From Billgrantia aerodenitrificans (GTDB lineage: Bacteria > Pseudomonadota > Gammaproteobacteria > Pseudomonadales > Halomonadaceae): a stretch of DNA of 64,000 nucleotides. How positions within the stretch are numbered: position 1 is the stretch's first letter; every line of letters begins with the position of its first letter. The stretch is taken from the NCBI RefSeq assembly GCF_021404405.1, contig NZ_JABFTV010000006.1, positions 248,001 through 312,000 of the forward strand, in the 5' to 3' direction. The position numbers and the translations under genes were made by a program. The notes beneath the pieces are model-generated. The model ran no database searches. It was given only the letters and a program-made list of their open reading frames with translations, and was not told the origin of the DNA. Below are positions 55,579 to 64,000 of the stretch, piece after piece.

Positions 55579-56157
55579 TTATTCCACTTCAAGAACGTCG
55601 ACCTGATCGGTAGTCCGACGAGGCTCACTGCCGATCAAATATCGCCGCGAATAGCTGGCCACCTGCCCCAGCCCATGCCGGGCGCTCCTGACCAGTTCTC
55701 CTTCCAAGTGCTCCCCTTGATCGCCGATTCGCTCGCGCACGGCAGGCGGCTGCACGCTGGCCTCCACCAGGTTGACGGTAATGAGGTAGCCGCCATCCGG
55801 CAGGCCGCTACCGGGACCGAAGGGCCCTGTGGCAAAACCACCGTTTTCGACCACGGTGCGCGATTGCCAGCGCACACCGCTCAACTCGCGCTCCACTATC
55901 ACCAGCAGCCGCGTCTCGTCAGGCAGGTTGGTCTCTCCATCGATCATCAAACGACGATCGCTACGCAGGGTAGCCGAGGCGTGCATTTCGACCGCCAGCG
56001 GCTCCACTTCGACCGGTTCTTCCACCGGCTCGGTAACGTCAGTCGGCTGTTCGAGTTCGGCCTCCTCCTCCGCCGGTGTGCCATTGCCGTCGCCGCCACA
56101 ACCCGCCAGCCATACCGCAGCCATCAGGCTTATACAGGATCGACGCCATGCCTTCAT
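55579..56157 (-). CDS. Putative lipoprotein, uncharacterised
   Basis: The 192-residue product has a lipoprotein signal peptide, SLMAAVWLAGC, with the lipidated Cys about 20 residues in. An acidic Glu/Pro-rich linker (about 28-55) follows, then a globular domain rich in beta strands (MHASATLRSDRRLMIDGETN, LPDGGYLITVNLVEASVQPP). The ATG at 56157 follows GGAGAAAGGC. I do not recognise the family. The domain looks like a secreted Ig-like or carbohydrate-binding sandwich. It is convergent with the XRE gene. Confidence 0.75.
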   Translation of the reverse strand: MKAWRRSCISLMAAVWLAGCGGDGNGTPAEEEAELEQPTDVTEPVEEPVEVEPLAVEMHASATLRSDRRLMIDGETNLPDETRLLVIVERELSGVRWQSRTVVENGGFATGPFGPGSGLPDGGYLITVNLVEASVQPPAVRERIGDQGEHLEGELVRSARHGLGQVASYSRRYLIGSEPRRTTDQVDVLEVE

Positions 56158-56307
56158 GCCTTTCTCCTGACCGAACATTGCCCTACTAGACTAACACTCC
56201 GGCAGCCGACAAGTCCTGCCCAGCGCGCATCCTTCGCCCGACGCGACCGAATGCCCCCTCCTTGATAGGGACAACACATGACGACATGGGCTCCCCGGGA
56301 GCAGAGA

Positions 56308-56889
56308 CTATCTCTCTTTATCAGTGAGCAATAATTCGTAATGCCAATGCTCGTAGGGCAGGCAGGGAGTCACTTGCTCACCAAACTGCGCCAGCCTGGC
56401 AGCCACCTCTGAGCACTCTACCTGTGAAAAGAATGGACCAATGGCTCGCTCCCTCTCAGCTTGCATCAGACTGAAGTGAAACAGCGCCTGGGGCAAGACA
56501 CCCGCGCCCAGACTCAGCGGTCGCTCCCCCTTCAGCCTGCCCGCTGCGTCGGCAAGAGCACTGCACAGGTTTACATGCCCGGCCGTAATGGCGCCATCAA
56601 CGTCAGTTACGACATCATTGCGCCCACCCAGGTGGCAAATTTCCTTGTAAAGTTGAAGCAGCGCCAAAGCCTGCTGACGGAAATGGCCATGCCGTTCTGC
56701 ATCCTCCCATGCCGCGGCGGCTTTTCTATCGGTTTTTACTTCCCGCTCCAGCTCTTTCTTTTCAACCGAAGCCTCGATACTTCGACTAAGCACAACCCAG
56801 ACAGGCAAGGCCAATGCGAGAAGCAGGCAAACCACCATGGTGCGAAGAAAAGCACCTTTTCTGATTGTCTTTTCATTGCCTATAAACAT
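56308..56889 (-). CDS. Membrane-anchored four-cysteine protein, paralog 1
   Basis: The 193-residue protein has one N-terminal helix (about 14-35), a charged stretch with coiled-coil character (VEKKELEREVKTDRKAAAAW), and a presumed periplasmic domain. Cysteines lie at 85, 109, 159 and 176. The C-terminal block RAIGPFFSQVECSEVAARL then FGEQVTPCLPY also occurs in the next gene. No family is recognised. GAGGGATAGA precedes the ATG. It follows its paralog on the same strand by 72 bp and may be co-transcribed. Confidence 0.7.
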   Translation of the reverse strand: MFIGNEKTIRKGAFLRTMVVCLLLALALPVWVVLSRSIEASVEKKELEREVKTDRKAAAAWEDAERHGHFRQQALALLQLYKEICHLGGRNDVVTDVDGAITAGHVNLCSALADAAGRLKGERPLSLGAGVLPQALFHFSLMQAERERAIGPFFSQVECSEVAARLAQFGEQVTPCLPYEHWHYELLLTDKER

Positions 56890-56961
56890 TCTATCCCTCT
56901 CTCAGATTACTGAATCGCCTGAAAAACCAACAACCCACAGGTGACAATCCAGCAGCCAATA

Positions 56962-57561
56962 TCATTGCAGAGAGCTATAGAGTGTCGGGCTTCGTGACAT
57001 ACCGTAAGGGTTGCAACGCGAGACACGCTCACCCAGCCGTATCAAACGTTCCGCAATCTCTACGCACTCCTCCTGAGTCAAGAAAGGCCCCATGACCTGC
57101 TCTTTTTTTTGGGAATGAAACATAAATTCATGCAGCTTCGGGTAAAAACCGCCTCCCCCACTGAGCCGATCGGCATAAGTATCGACCATGCTTGCTGCAT
57201 CGGCAAAAACATTACATAGTGCTTCATAGCGCAATAAATACGAAGGGTGCAGCGAGCTCTTTCCTTCATCGCCGAAGTGCTCTGCGAGCAGGCAGTAAAA
57301 CCGCTGCGCATCGAGAATACTCAAGGAACGCAAAAAAACGTCCTCATCGACTCGCAACAATTCCGCAGCTTGTGCGGAGTAGGAGCTCTTGATTTTTTCA
57401 TACATGGTCATTTCGGGCTCCTGGCCGACAGCAGCACTCATACTAACTCCATGCGACCAGAACAACATCCACGACATGAAAGATATAAAAGACACGATTG
57501 CAACAATAGGGCCATTTTCTTCAAGAAGTTTCGATCCCGCCTTCCAAATTAGCCTGATCAT
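56962..57561 (-). CDS. Membrane-anchored four-cysteine protein, paralog 2
   Basis: The 199-residue protein has one N-terminal helix (about 17-38) and a presumed periplasmic domain. Cysteines lie at 90, 116, 166 and 183; the last two intervals (50 and 17 residues) are identical to those of the neighbouring gene. The shared block reads QVMGPFLTQEECVEIAERL then LGERVSRCNPY. GGAGAAGAAAA precedes the ATG at 57561. Base composition is more AT-rich than the core genes around it. The function is unknown; two disulfide bonds are plausible. Confidence 0.7.
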   Translation of the reverse strand: MIRLIWKAGSKLLEENGPIVAIVSFISFMSWMLFWSHGVSMSAAVGQEPEMTMYEKIKSSYSAQAAELLRVDEDVFLRSLSILDAQRFYCLLAEHFGDEGKSSLHPSYLLRYEALCNVFADAASMVDTYADRLSGGGGFYPKLHEFMFHSQKKEQVMGPFLTQEECVEIAERLIRLGERVSRCNPYGMSRSPTLYSSLQ

Positions 57562-58596
57562 TTTTCTTCTCCTGCGCTCACGATTCCCTGGTGATATTTG
57601 CGTATTCTTGACAGCACCTCTTGTATATCAGACAGCCTCAACCGACATGAGCCGAACGCCGAGGATGCTCACCTCTTACCTGACTGAAAATTCCCATCCA
57701 GCCCAAGAACGCCAATGCACGGCCAACCGGACGTTCGTCTTGTTTGGCCACGCTGGCTGACGGCTGTCTACCCTGCCATCGTTGGCAGGCAAAGAAATTA
57801 ACGCACGTTAAGTTTCTGCAGCTTAATTTTCATTCCGTTTCGCTTTGACCAAAAGTGTATACTATGAGTTACAGTTATCGCTCCCGCCCCACCTGATCGT
57901 CACCCTATGTCGGCAACCGCTCCGCTCGCGAGCAGCTTATGAGCAAAGAAAAACCCGGCGCTGCGCCAGGCTTCAAGCGATGTGGTTCCTCTCCAGCTCA
58001 CCAAGACCTCTGTCCTGCATCCAGGGCGCCACAAGCAAGCCGCGCCAACAAATCACAAAGATGAGCCACAAAGAACGAGCCCCCAGCAATACCGATACTG
58101 GGGGCCAATATATTGCTTTATTCAAGATTTCAAGATAAATGTAGAACTCCCTGGCCTGCATGACGTCCTGTCTCGCCCGGCCATCCCTGTTCCTTTCTGT
58201 TCGGGCTTCCTGCCTCGTTATCATTAACAATAGCCAGGCTTCCGCCATGATCAAGAAGACTTGAGAAACTGAACGTTTCCTTGTGCATCAAAAGCCCGGC
58301 CATGGGCCGGGCCGTATTTACGCGTCCCTGGTGAGAGATTGCCGACACGCAAATACCTCGCAGCGACAGAGAGCCTCACTGCGCTCGATCGGCCGGTTTG
58401 CCATGCTTTCCTGCAGGACGGTACAATTTTGCTCATCCGCCAGCGGCTGACGCAGCGGCTACGAACGCTCGTTCCCTTTCAGGTGCTTGATACTGCATGT
58501 CTATGACAGGGGGCGATGCCATCCCCACCGGCCTTGGCTGCGCACCGATGCCTCACCGCCGCAAGTCCGGTCCCAGCTTATCAGCGTGGCCCGAAC
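57562..58596. other. Noncoding stretch of about 1 kb with hairpins
   Basis: I see no convincing gene here. Short open frames exist (for example 57845-58138) but lack ribosome sites and plausible composition. The first 300 bp are AT-rich and should hold the promoter of the four-cysteine gene pair. An 8-bp hairpin lies at 58079-58105 (GCCCCCAG arms), and a terminator-like hairpin on the minus strand at 58290-58312. A small RNA is possible in between or upstream. Confidence 0.4.
58290..58312 (-). terminator. Terminator-like hairpin on the minus strand
   Basis: GCCCGGCC, loop, GGCCGGGC is followed by TTTT on the minus strand. No protein gene ends before it, so it may belong to an unannotated small RNA transcribed from about 58450 downwards. 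Confidence 0.45.
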
Positions 58597-58971
58597 ATGG
58601 CTCTCTTCCTGCTCATCTTTGCCGTTTGCTTGTTCATTATCGGCGGCATGGTGCTGGTGCTTCTCTTTTCACGTACGCCCCGTTACCGCACCGAGCCGGA
58701 GCAGTTGCTGGAGCTGTTCGACAAGGCGATCGCCAACCAGGTCGGTGAGACCGAGTGGAACGTCGTGATCAACTATCCGATTCGCCACGACGACTATCTC
58801 GACGGTGTGAGACGGCGCGCCCAGCATTTGATGCAGGAGCACGGTCGCCCCTGGCAAGTGGCTCAGGGCAAGCCCCTGCTCAACAAGACGGGCCAGGCAG
58901 AGCTGACGGCATTACGCAACCACCTTGATGCCCACCTGCGGCTGCGTGAAAGGCAACGCAACGAATCGTAG
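58597..58971 (+). CDS. Small membrane-anchored protein, uncharacterised
   Basis: The 124-residue product has one N-terminal helix (LFLLIFAVCLFIIGGMVLV) and a cytoplasmic or periplasmic charged helical domain (PEQLLELFDKAIANQVGETE, VVINYPIRHDDYLDGVRRRA). The ATG at 58597 starts right at the helix but lacks a clear ribosome site; frames open further upstream add proline-rich residues. I do not recognise the family. It precedes the AraC-type regulator by 59 bp on the same strand. Confidence 0.65.
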   Translation: MALFLLIFAVCLFIIGGMVLVLLFSRTPRYRTEPEQLLELFDKAIANQVGETEWNVVINYPIRHDDYLDGVRRRAQHLMQEHGRPWQVAQGKPLLNKTGQAELTALRNHLDAHLRLRERQRNES

Positions 58972-59030
58972 CGTTGACACAACATTGATGTGGTAAGCTC
59001 TGTTACGACAGCCACATGCGGGAGGCCCTC

Positions 59031-59846
59031 ATGTCCAGCGTCATACGCCAGATTCCGCTCGATACCGCCACTCAGCACCACTCCCATGACTTTCATCAGA
59101 TCGTGATCGGTCTGCAGGGCCGGGCGGAGTTCGAAATCGAGGGCCTGGGTGGCGCCATCTCTGCCCTTTCCGGCTGCATCGTGCCTGCCAACCACGTTCA
59201 CTACTATGTCGGCCAGGGCCAGAACCGCCAGCTCATCCTCGACCTTCCGGCAGATGCCCCTTCGCTCACCGGCTATCATCATGAGCTGTCACGCCTGTTC
59301 GACGCACCGCGCTTCTTCGCCCTGGACAAGCCGCTCCAGCACTATCTCGACTTCCTGCTACTCGAGCAGGGCGATAGCCAGGACGGGTTGAGCTCGGCAC
59401 AGAGCGACCGCCTGGCCGCGACCTTTCTCGGCTGCCTGCACGCCAGACTCGGCGGAGAAACGTCGCCACCGGCAAAACGCCGTCTGAACCTTGCCAAGCT
59501 CGACCGCTTCATCGACCGGCACCTGGCGGCACCGATCTCCGTGGCCGACCTTGCCGGGCAGGCCTGCCTCAGCGAAGCCCACTTCAGCAGCTGCTTCCGT
59601 GAGCAAACCGGCCTGTCGCCGTGGCAGTACGTACGCCGACGGCGCCTGGAGGCCGCCCGCCGGCTGCTCGAGGAGAGTCGCATGCCATTGTCACAGATTG
59701 CGGTGAGTACCGGCTTTGCCCATCAGAGTGCGCTGTCGCATGCGTTTCGCAGTGCTTTCGGCTGCCCGCCGAGCCAGATCCGGCGCGCCGTTCTGGATCG
59801 CCCCTCCCCTCTCGACATCACCAACCGACTACAACATACGACTTAA
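59031..59846 (+). CDS. AraC family transcriptional regulator, probable putA/putP regulator
   Basis: The 271-residue protein has an N-terminal cupin sensor (about 10-100; HHSHDFHQIVIGLQGRAEFE, CIVPANHVHYYVG) and a C-terminal AraC double helix-turn-helix (about 160-260; VADLAGQACLSEAHFSSCF, MPLSQIAVSTGFAHQSALSH). The ATG at 59031 follows GGGAGGCCCTC. It lies 180 bp upstream of putA on the same strand. Because PutA here has no DNA-binding domain, this protein is the likely proline-responsive activator; that link is inferred. Confidence 0.9.
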   Translation: MSSVIRQIPLDTATQHHSHDFHQIVIGLQGRAEFEIEGLGGAISALSGCIVPANHVHYYVGQGQNRQLILDLPADAPSLTGYHHELSRLFDAPRFFALDKPLQHYLDFLLLEQGDSQDGLSSAQSDRLAATFLGCLHARLGGETSPPAKRRLNLAKLDRFIDRHLAAPISVADLAGQACLSEAHFSSCFREQTGLSPWQYVRRRRLEAARRLLEESRMPLSQIAVSTGFAHQSALSHAFRSAFGCPPSQIRRAVLDRPSPLDITNRLQHTT

Positions 59847-60026
59847 GTCTAAACTTCAATGGCACTGCGGCATTCTGCCGCGAAATTCATAAATCCTTCC
59901 CGGTTTTTGGCAAGCAGCCCAGTTCAACCGGCCCTACAGTCAAGGAAGACACACCCATGTTCGGGCAGAGCGCCACGCACATGGCGTTTTGCCGTTCTGG
60001 AACGGGTGGATACCCGGGGGATTCCT

Positions 60027-63000
60027 ATGCTCAATGCCGATACCATGCTGAATGCTGCTACCTGGCAGCAGGATCTCGATAGTCTGTTCTCGCGTATCAG
60101 CGAACATTACGTCGTGGACGAAGAGACCTTCGTCAAGGAGCTAGTCAGCGTACTCAGCGCCAATCCCGAGGATTTCCGGCGCATTGCCAGCAAGACCGCC
60201 GAACTAGTGCGCGAAGTCCGCGAGATGGATACCGCCGTCGATACGATCGATCAGTTGTTGCAGCAGTACAGCCTCGACACCCACGAAGGGCTGATGCTGA
60301 TGTGCCTGGCCGAAGCCATGCTGCGCATTCCCGATACGGCCACGGCCGACGCGCTGATCGAAGACAAGCTCGGTCCCGCCGACTGGAAGGCCCATGTCGG
60401 GCAGAGCGACTCCTGGCTGGTCAACGCCTCCACCTGGGGGTTGCTGATGACCGGCCACGTGGTCACCCTCGACAAGCCGCGCGACGGTAAGCCTTCGGGC
60501 TTCATCAACCGCCTGGTCAATCGCATGGGTGAGCCGGTGATCCGCCGCGCCATGTACGAGGCGATGAAAATCATGGGTAAGCAGTTCGTGCTCGGCCGCG
60601 ACATCGACGAGGCGCTGAAGCGCTCCCGTCCGCTGTTCGACAAGGGCTATACCTACTCCTACGACATGCTGGGCGAAGCAGCACGCACGCGGGCCGACGC
60701 CAAGCGCTACTTCGACGACTATGCCAAGGCCATCCAGCAGGTCGGGCTGACCAGCACCAAACTCACCGAACGAACCCCGGCGCCTTCGGTATCGATCAAG
60801 CTCTCGGCGCTGCACCCGCGCTACGAGTTCGGCCGTCGCGAGCAAATCCTACGCGAACTGGTGGGCAGCGTAAGCGAATTGGTGACCATGGCCCGCGAGC
60901 GTAACGTGGCGCTGACCATCGACGCCGAGGAAGTGGATCGCCTGGAGCTATCGCTGGAAGTGTTCCGTGCCGTCTACGAGAGCGACGCCTGCAAGGACTG
61001 GGGACACTTCGGCCTGGTGGTGCAGGCCTATTCCAAGCGTGCCCTGCCGGTGCTGCACTACCTCAATCGTCTGGCCGAGCGTCAAGGCGACGAGATCCCC
61101 GTGCGCCTGGTCAAGGGCGCCTACTGGGACAGCGAGATCAAGGAGTCCCAGCAGCTAGGCGTCGAGGGCTATCCGGTCTATACCCGCAAGGCCTGCACCG
61201 ACGTAGCCTACCTGGTCTGCGCGCGTTTCCTGCTCTCCGACCAGACCCGCGGTCGCATTTTCCCCCAGTTCGCGACGCATAACGCCCACACCATCAGCAC
61301 CATCCTCGAGATGGCCGACGAGGCGACCCGGCCGTTCGAGTTCCAGCGCCTGCACGGCATGGGCGAGGCGCTCTACGACGCGGCCCTCAAGCGCGCCCCC
61401 AAGGGTACCTATTGCCGTATCTACGCGCCGGTGGGAGCGCACAAGGATCTACTGCCCTACCTGGTGCGCCGGCTGCTCGAGAACGGTGCCAACTCCTCGT
61501 TCGTGCACCAACTGGTCGACCCCAAGGTGCCGGTGGAGACCCTGTGCGTGCACCCGGTGGAGACGCTGAGCCAGTATCGCACCTTCTCCAACCCACGGAT
61601 TCCGCTGCCGAAGGACATCTACGGCGCAAAACGACACAACTCGAGGGGAGTCAACCTCAACGTGCGCAGCCATTACGAACCGCTGATGAAGGCCATGTCG
61701 GGCTTCATGGAACGCAGCTATGACGTCGCCCCCCTGCTGGCCTTCGATGTACAACGCAACCCGGCCAACGTGCACGAGGTATTCAGCCCCTATGACCGCC
61801 GTCAGCGGGTCGGCAGCGTGCAGTGGACCACCCGCGACCAGGCCGCCCGCGCGGTGGATGCCGCCTGGGCCGCATTCCCGCGCTGGGAAGCCACGCCGGT
61901 AGCCGAGCGCGCCGCCATCATTCGCCGCCTGGGCGATCTGATGGAAGAGAATCTGGCCGAGCTGATGACGCTGTGCTCCCGCGAGGGCGGCAAGCTGCTC
62001 ACCGACGGCGTCGACGAGATCCGCGAGGCGGTGGACTTCTGCCGTTATTACGCCATGCGCGCCGAAGAGCAGTTCGGTGAGCCCCTCGAGCTGCCCGGCC
62101 CCACCGGCGAATCGAACCGCCTGATGCTGGGCGGCAAGGGCGTGTTCGCCGCCATCAGCCCGTGGAACTTCCCGGTCGCGATCTTCTGCGGTCAGGTGGT
62201 AGCAGCTGCCGTGGCCGGCAACAGCGTGCTGGCCAAGCCCGCCGAGCAAACCTCTATCGTGGCTCACCGTGTCATCGAGCTGCTGCACGAGGCCGGCATG
62301 CCCCGCGACGTGGTGCAGTTGCTGCCGGGCGACGGCCCCACCGTGGGCAGCGTCCTCACCTCCGACCCGCGCATCACCGGGGTGGTCTTCACCGGCGGCA
62401 CCGACACCGCGCAGATCATCAACCGCGCTCTGGCCGCTCGCGAGAACGCCCCGCTGCCGGCACTGGTCGCCGAAACCGGCGGCATGAATGCACTGATCGT
62501 CGACTCCACCGCCCTGCCGGAGCAGGTCGTGGCCGACGTGATCCAATCGGCTTACCAGAGTGCCGGCCAGCGCTGCAGCGCGCTGCGCGTGCTCTACCTT
62601 CAGGAAGACGTGGCCGACCGGGTCATCGAGATCCTGCGCGGCGCCATGGACGAGTTGCACGTCGGCGATCCCCGTGACCTGGGCACCGACGTGGGCCCGG
62701 TGATCGACGAGGATGCACGCAAGAACCTGCTGCCGCATATCGAGAAGCTCAAGGGCGAGGGGCGCCTGTTGGCCGAGACCCGCCTGGATCCGGCCCACAC
62801 CGCGCATGGCACCTTCGTGCCGCCGGTGGCCTTCAGCATCGACGCCATCGACGCCCTCGAGCGGGAACAGTTCGGCCCGGTACTGCATGTGGTGCGCTAC
62901 AAGGCCAGCGAGATCGAAAAAGTGCTCGACTCGATCAATGCCAGGGGCTACGGGCTGACCTTCGGCGTACATAGCCGCAATGAATCCTTTGCACAGCTCG

Positions 63001-63218
63001 TTGCGCAGAAGATTCGCGTTGGCAATGTGTACATCAACCGGAATATCATCGGCGCCGTCGTGGGTGTGCAGCCGTTCGGTGGGCAAGGTCTTTCCGGTAC
63101 CGGCCCCAAGGCGGGCGGACCGCACTATCTGCTGCGTTTCGCCACGGAGAAGACCGTGACCGTCAATACCGCCGCGCTGGGCGGTAACGCGTCACTGCTT
63201 GCGCTGGGAGACGAGTAA
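60027..63218 (+). CDS. putA: Bifunctional proline dehydrogenase/P5C dehydrogenase
   Basis: The 1063-residue enzyme oxidises proline to glutamate in two steps. The FAD-dependent proline dehydrogenase half (about 80-470) shows SVKLSALHPRYEF-like SIKLSALHPRYEFGRR and VRLVKGAYWDSEIK. The aldehyde dehydrogenase half (about 560-1040) has AAISPWNFPVAIFCGQ, FTGGTDTAQ, Glu816 in AETGGMNA and Cys850 in SAGQRCSALR. There is no N-terminal ribbon-helix-helix domain, unlike the longer E. coli PutA (1320), so it cannot be its own repressor. The ATG at 60027 follows GGGGGATTCCT; a frame open to 59859 adds 56 unlikely residues. putP follows 43 bp on. Confidence 0.95.
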   Translation: MLNADTMLNAATWQQDLDSLFSRISEHYVVDEETFVKELVSVLSANPEDFRRIASKTAELVREVREMDTAVDTIDQLLQQYSLDTHEGLMLMCLAEAMLRIPDTATADALIEDKLGPADWKAHVGQSDSWLVNASTWGLLMTGHVVTLDKPRDGKPSGFINRLVNRMGEPVIRRAMYEAMKIMGKQFVLGRDIDEALKRSRPLFDKGYTYSYDMLGEAARTRADAKRYFDDYAKAIQQVGLTSTKLTERTPAPSVSIKLSALHPRYEFGRREQILRELVGSVSELVTMARERNVALTIDAEEVDRLELSLEVFRAVYESDACKDWGHFGLVVQAYSKRALPVLHYLNRLAERQGDEIPVRLVKGAYWDSEIKESQQLGVEGYPVYTRKACTDVAYLVCARFLLSDQTRGRIFPQFATHNAHTISTILEMADEATRPFEFQRLHGMGEALYDAALKRAPKGTYCRIYAPVGAHKDLLPYLVRRLLENGANSSFVHQLVDPKVPVETLCVHPVETLSQYRTFSNPRIPLPKDIYGAKRHNSRGVNLNVRSHYEPLMKAMSGFMERSYDVAPLLAFDVQRNPANVHEVFSPYDRRQRVGSVQWTTRDQAARAVDAAWAAFPRWEATPVAERAAIIRRLGDLMEENLAELMTLCSREGGKLLTDGVDEIREAVDFCRYYAMRAEEQFGEPLELPGPTGESNRLMLGGKGVFAAISPWNFPVAIFCGQVVAAAVAGNSVLAKPAEQTSIVAHRVIELLHEAGMPRDVVQLLPGDGPTVGSVLTSDPRITGVVFTGGTDTAQIINRALAARENAPLPALVAETGGMNALIVDSTALPEQVVADVIQSAYQSAGQRCSALRVLYLQEDVADRVIEILRGAMDELHVGDPRDLGTDVGPVIDEDARKNLLPHIEKLKGEGRLLAETRLDPAHTAHGTFVPPVAFSIDAIDALEREQFGPVLHVVRYKASEIEKVLDSINARGYGLTFGVHSRNESFAQLVAQKIRVGNVYINRNIIGAVVGVQPFGGQGLSGTGPKAGGPHYLLRFATEKTVTVNTAALGGNASLLALGDE

Positions 63219-63261
63219 CCGCGCTCGTCATTGACCACAACAACATTTGAAGGAACCCCTC

Positions 63262-64000
63262 ATGGTTCAGAATAACATGGCTATCGGTTTCACCTTCGTG
63301 GTGTACCTCTTGTTGATGCTTGGCATCGGTATCGTCGCCTACAAGCGTACGACCAACCTTTCCGACTACATCCTTGGCGGGCGCTCGTTGGGGCCCTGGA
63401 CTTCGGCGATCTCCGCCGGAGCCTCGGACATGTCGGGCTGGTTGCTGCTCGGCCTGCCCGGCGCCGCCTATGTCAGCGGCATCTCCGCCAGTTGGATCGC
63501 CGTGGGCCTGCTGATCGGCACCTGGCTCAACTGGCTGATCGTGGCGCGCCGCCTGCGCCTCTACAGCTTCAAGGTCAGCGATGCCCTGACGCTGCCCGAA
63601 TACTTCGCCAACCGCTTCCGCGACAAGTCGCAGCTGCTACGGGTGATCTCGGCGATCTTCATTCTGCTGTTCTTCCTCTTCTACACCAGCTCCGGCCTGG
63701 TCGCCGGCGGACGGCTGTTCGAGACGGTGTTCGGCTACGATTACACGCTGGCCGTCACCATCGGCACCGTAGCGGTGATCTCCTACACCTTCTTCGGCGG
63801 CTTCCTGGCGGTCTCCTGGACCGACCTGATCCAGGGGCTGATGATGGCGGCAGCTCTGGCCATCGTGCCGATCATCGCCTTCGGCGACCTGGGCGGCACC
63901 ACAGGCGCCGCTGCGGCGCTGGCGGCGGAGAGCGAGTACATGCTGGCCTGGTTCCGCGACGCTTCCACCGGTGAGACGCTGACCTTCATCGGTATCGTCA
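63262..64000 (+). CDS. putP: Sodium/proline symporter (3' end outside window)
   Basis: About 246 residues of a sodium:solute symporter are present; the gene runs off the right edge. The start shows GIVAYKRTTNLSDYILGGRS then LGPWTSAISAGASDMSGWLL, which match PutP, including the Na+ and proline-binding segment around the SAGASDMSGW stretch. Five or more helices are visible. GAAGGAACCCCTC precedes the ATG. The gene completes the proline uptake and breakdown unit; in halophiles proline is both nutrient and osmolyte. Confidence 0.93.
   Translation, partial: MVQNNMAIGFTFVVYLLLMLGIGIVAYKRTTNLSDYILGGRSLGPWTSAISAGASDMSGWLLLGLPGAAYVSGISASWIAVGLLIGTWLNWLIVARRLRLYSFKVSDALTLPEYFANRFRDKSQLLRVISAIFILLFFLFYTSSGLVAGGRLFETVFGYDYTLAVTIGTVAVISYTFFGGFLAVSWTDLIQGLMMAAALAIVPIIAFGDLGGTTGAAAALAAESEYMLAWFRDASTGETLTFIGIV

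Noticed and set aside
57845..58138. A 97-codon frame in the noncoding stretch
   Set aside because: It has no ribosome site, its Arg/Gln/Ser/Pro-rich sequence looks random, and it crosses a stable hairpin.

Overview
The window is a 64 kb piece of a GC-rich gammaproteobacterial chromosome. The gene content fits a halophilic member of the Halomonadaceae (Halomonas-like): acidic proteins, a compatible amino-acid economy (gabDT, putA/putP), a sugar ABC transporter beside its two-component system, and the gene order sdhCDAB-sucAB-lpd-sucCD divergent from gltA. The taxonomic placement is an inference from gene content and protein resemblance. I see no insertion sequence, integrase, prophage or CRISPR array. 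Most of the window is core metabolism.

Layout. 1-5.3 kb: the end of a YnfM-like MFS transporter, its divergent LysR regulator, an NlpC/P60 lipoprotein and a large protein with three DUF1266-like repeats. 5.5-11.5 kb: the GABA pathway genes gabD-gabT, a large-subunit catalase and a small outer-membrane barrel. 11.5-18 kb: small stress and membrane genes, a GlxA-type regulator with an MFS pump, the ycjX-ycjF pair and a universal stress protein. 18-24.7 kb (minus strand): response regulator and sensor kinase followed by a glucose-type ABC transporter (gtsABCD). 24.8-27.8 kb: a HAD phosphatase and RNase II. 28-31.7 kb: a siaABCD cyclic-di-GMP signalling operon whose siaA is frameshifted in this sequence. 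31.8-38 kb: a DUF1989 protein, a two-gene type I secretion system and, divergent from it, a beta-helix/RTX protein with a CBM2-like tail that is its likely cargo.

38-51.5 kb is a nearly complete TCA-cycle block: sdhCDAB, sucA, sucB (with two lipoyl domains), lpdA, sucC and sucD on the minus strand, and gltA divergent, with good sigma-70 promoters facing away from each other. 51.6-54.7 kb holds a beta-hydroxyacid dehydrogenase, an AT-rich spacer, tRNA-Glu and tRNA-Ala, and gltX. 54.9-59 kb is the least familiar stretch: an XRE regulator, a lipoprotein, two tandem paralogous membrane-anchored proteins with four conserved cysteines, about 1 kb of noncoding DNA and a small membrane protein. 59-64 kb is a proline catabolism locus: an AraC-type regulator, putA without its usual DNA-binding domain, and the start of putP.

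The stretches most worth a second look are the siaA frameshift, the type I secretion/beta-helix pair next to the sia operon, the four-cysteine tandem paralogs, the triple-DUF1266 protein, and the noncoding region at 57.6-58.6 kb.
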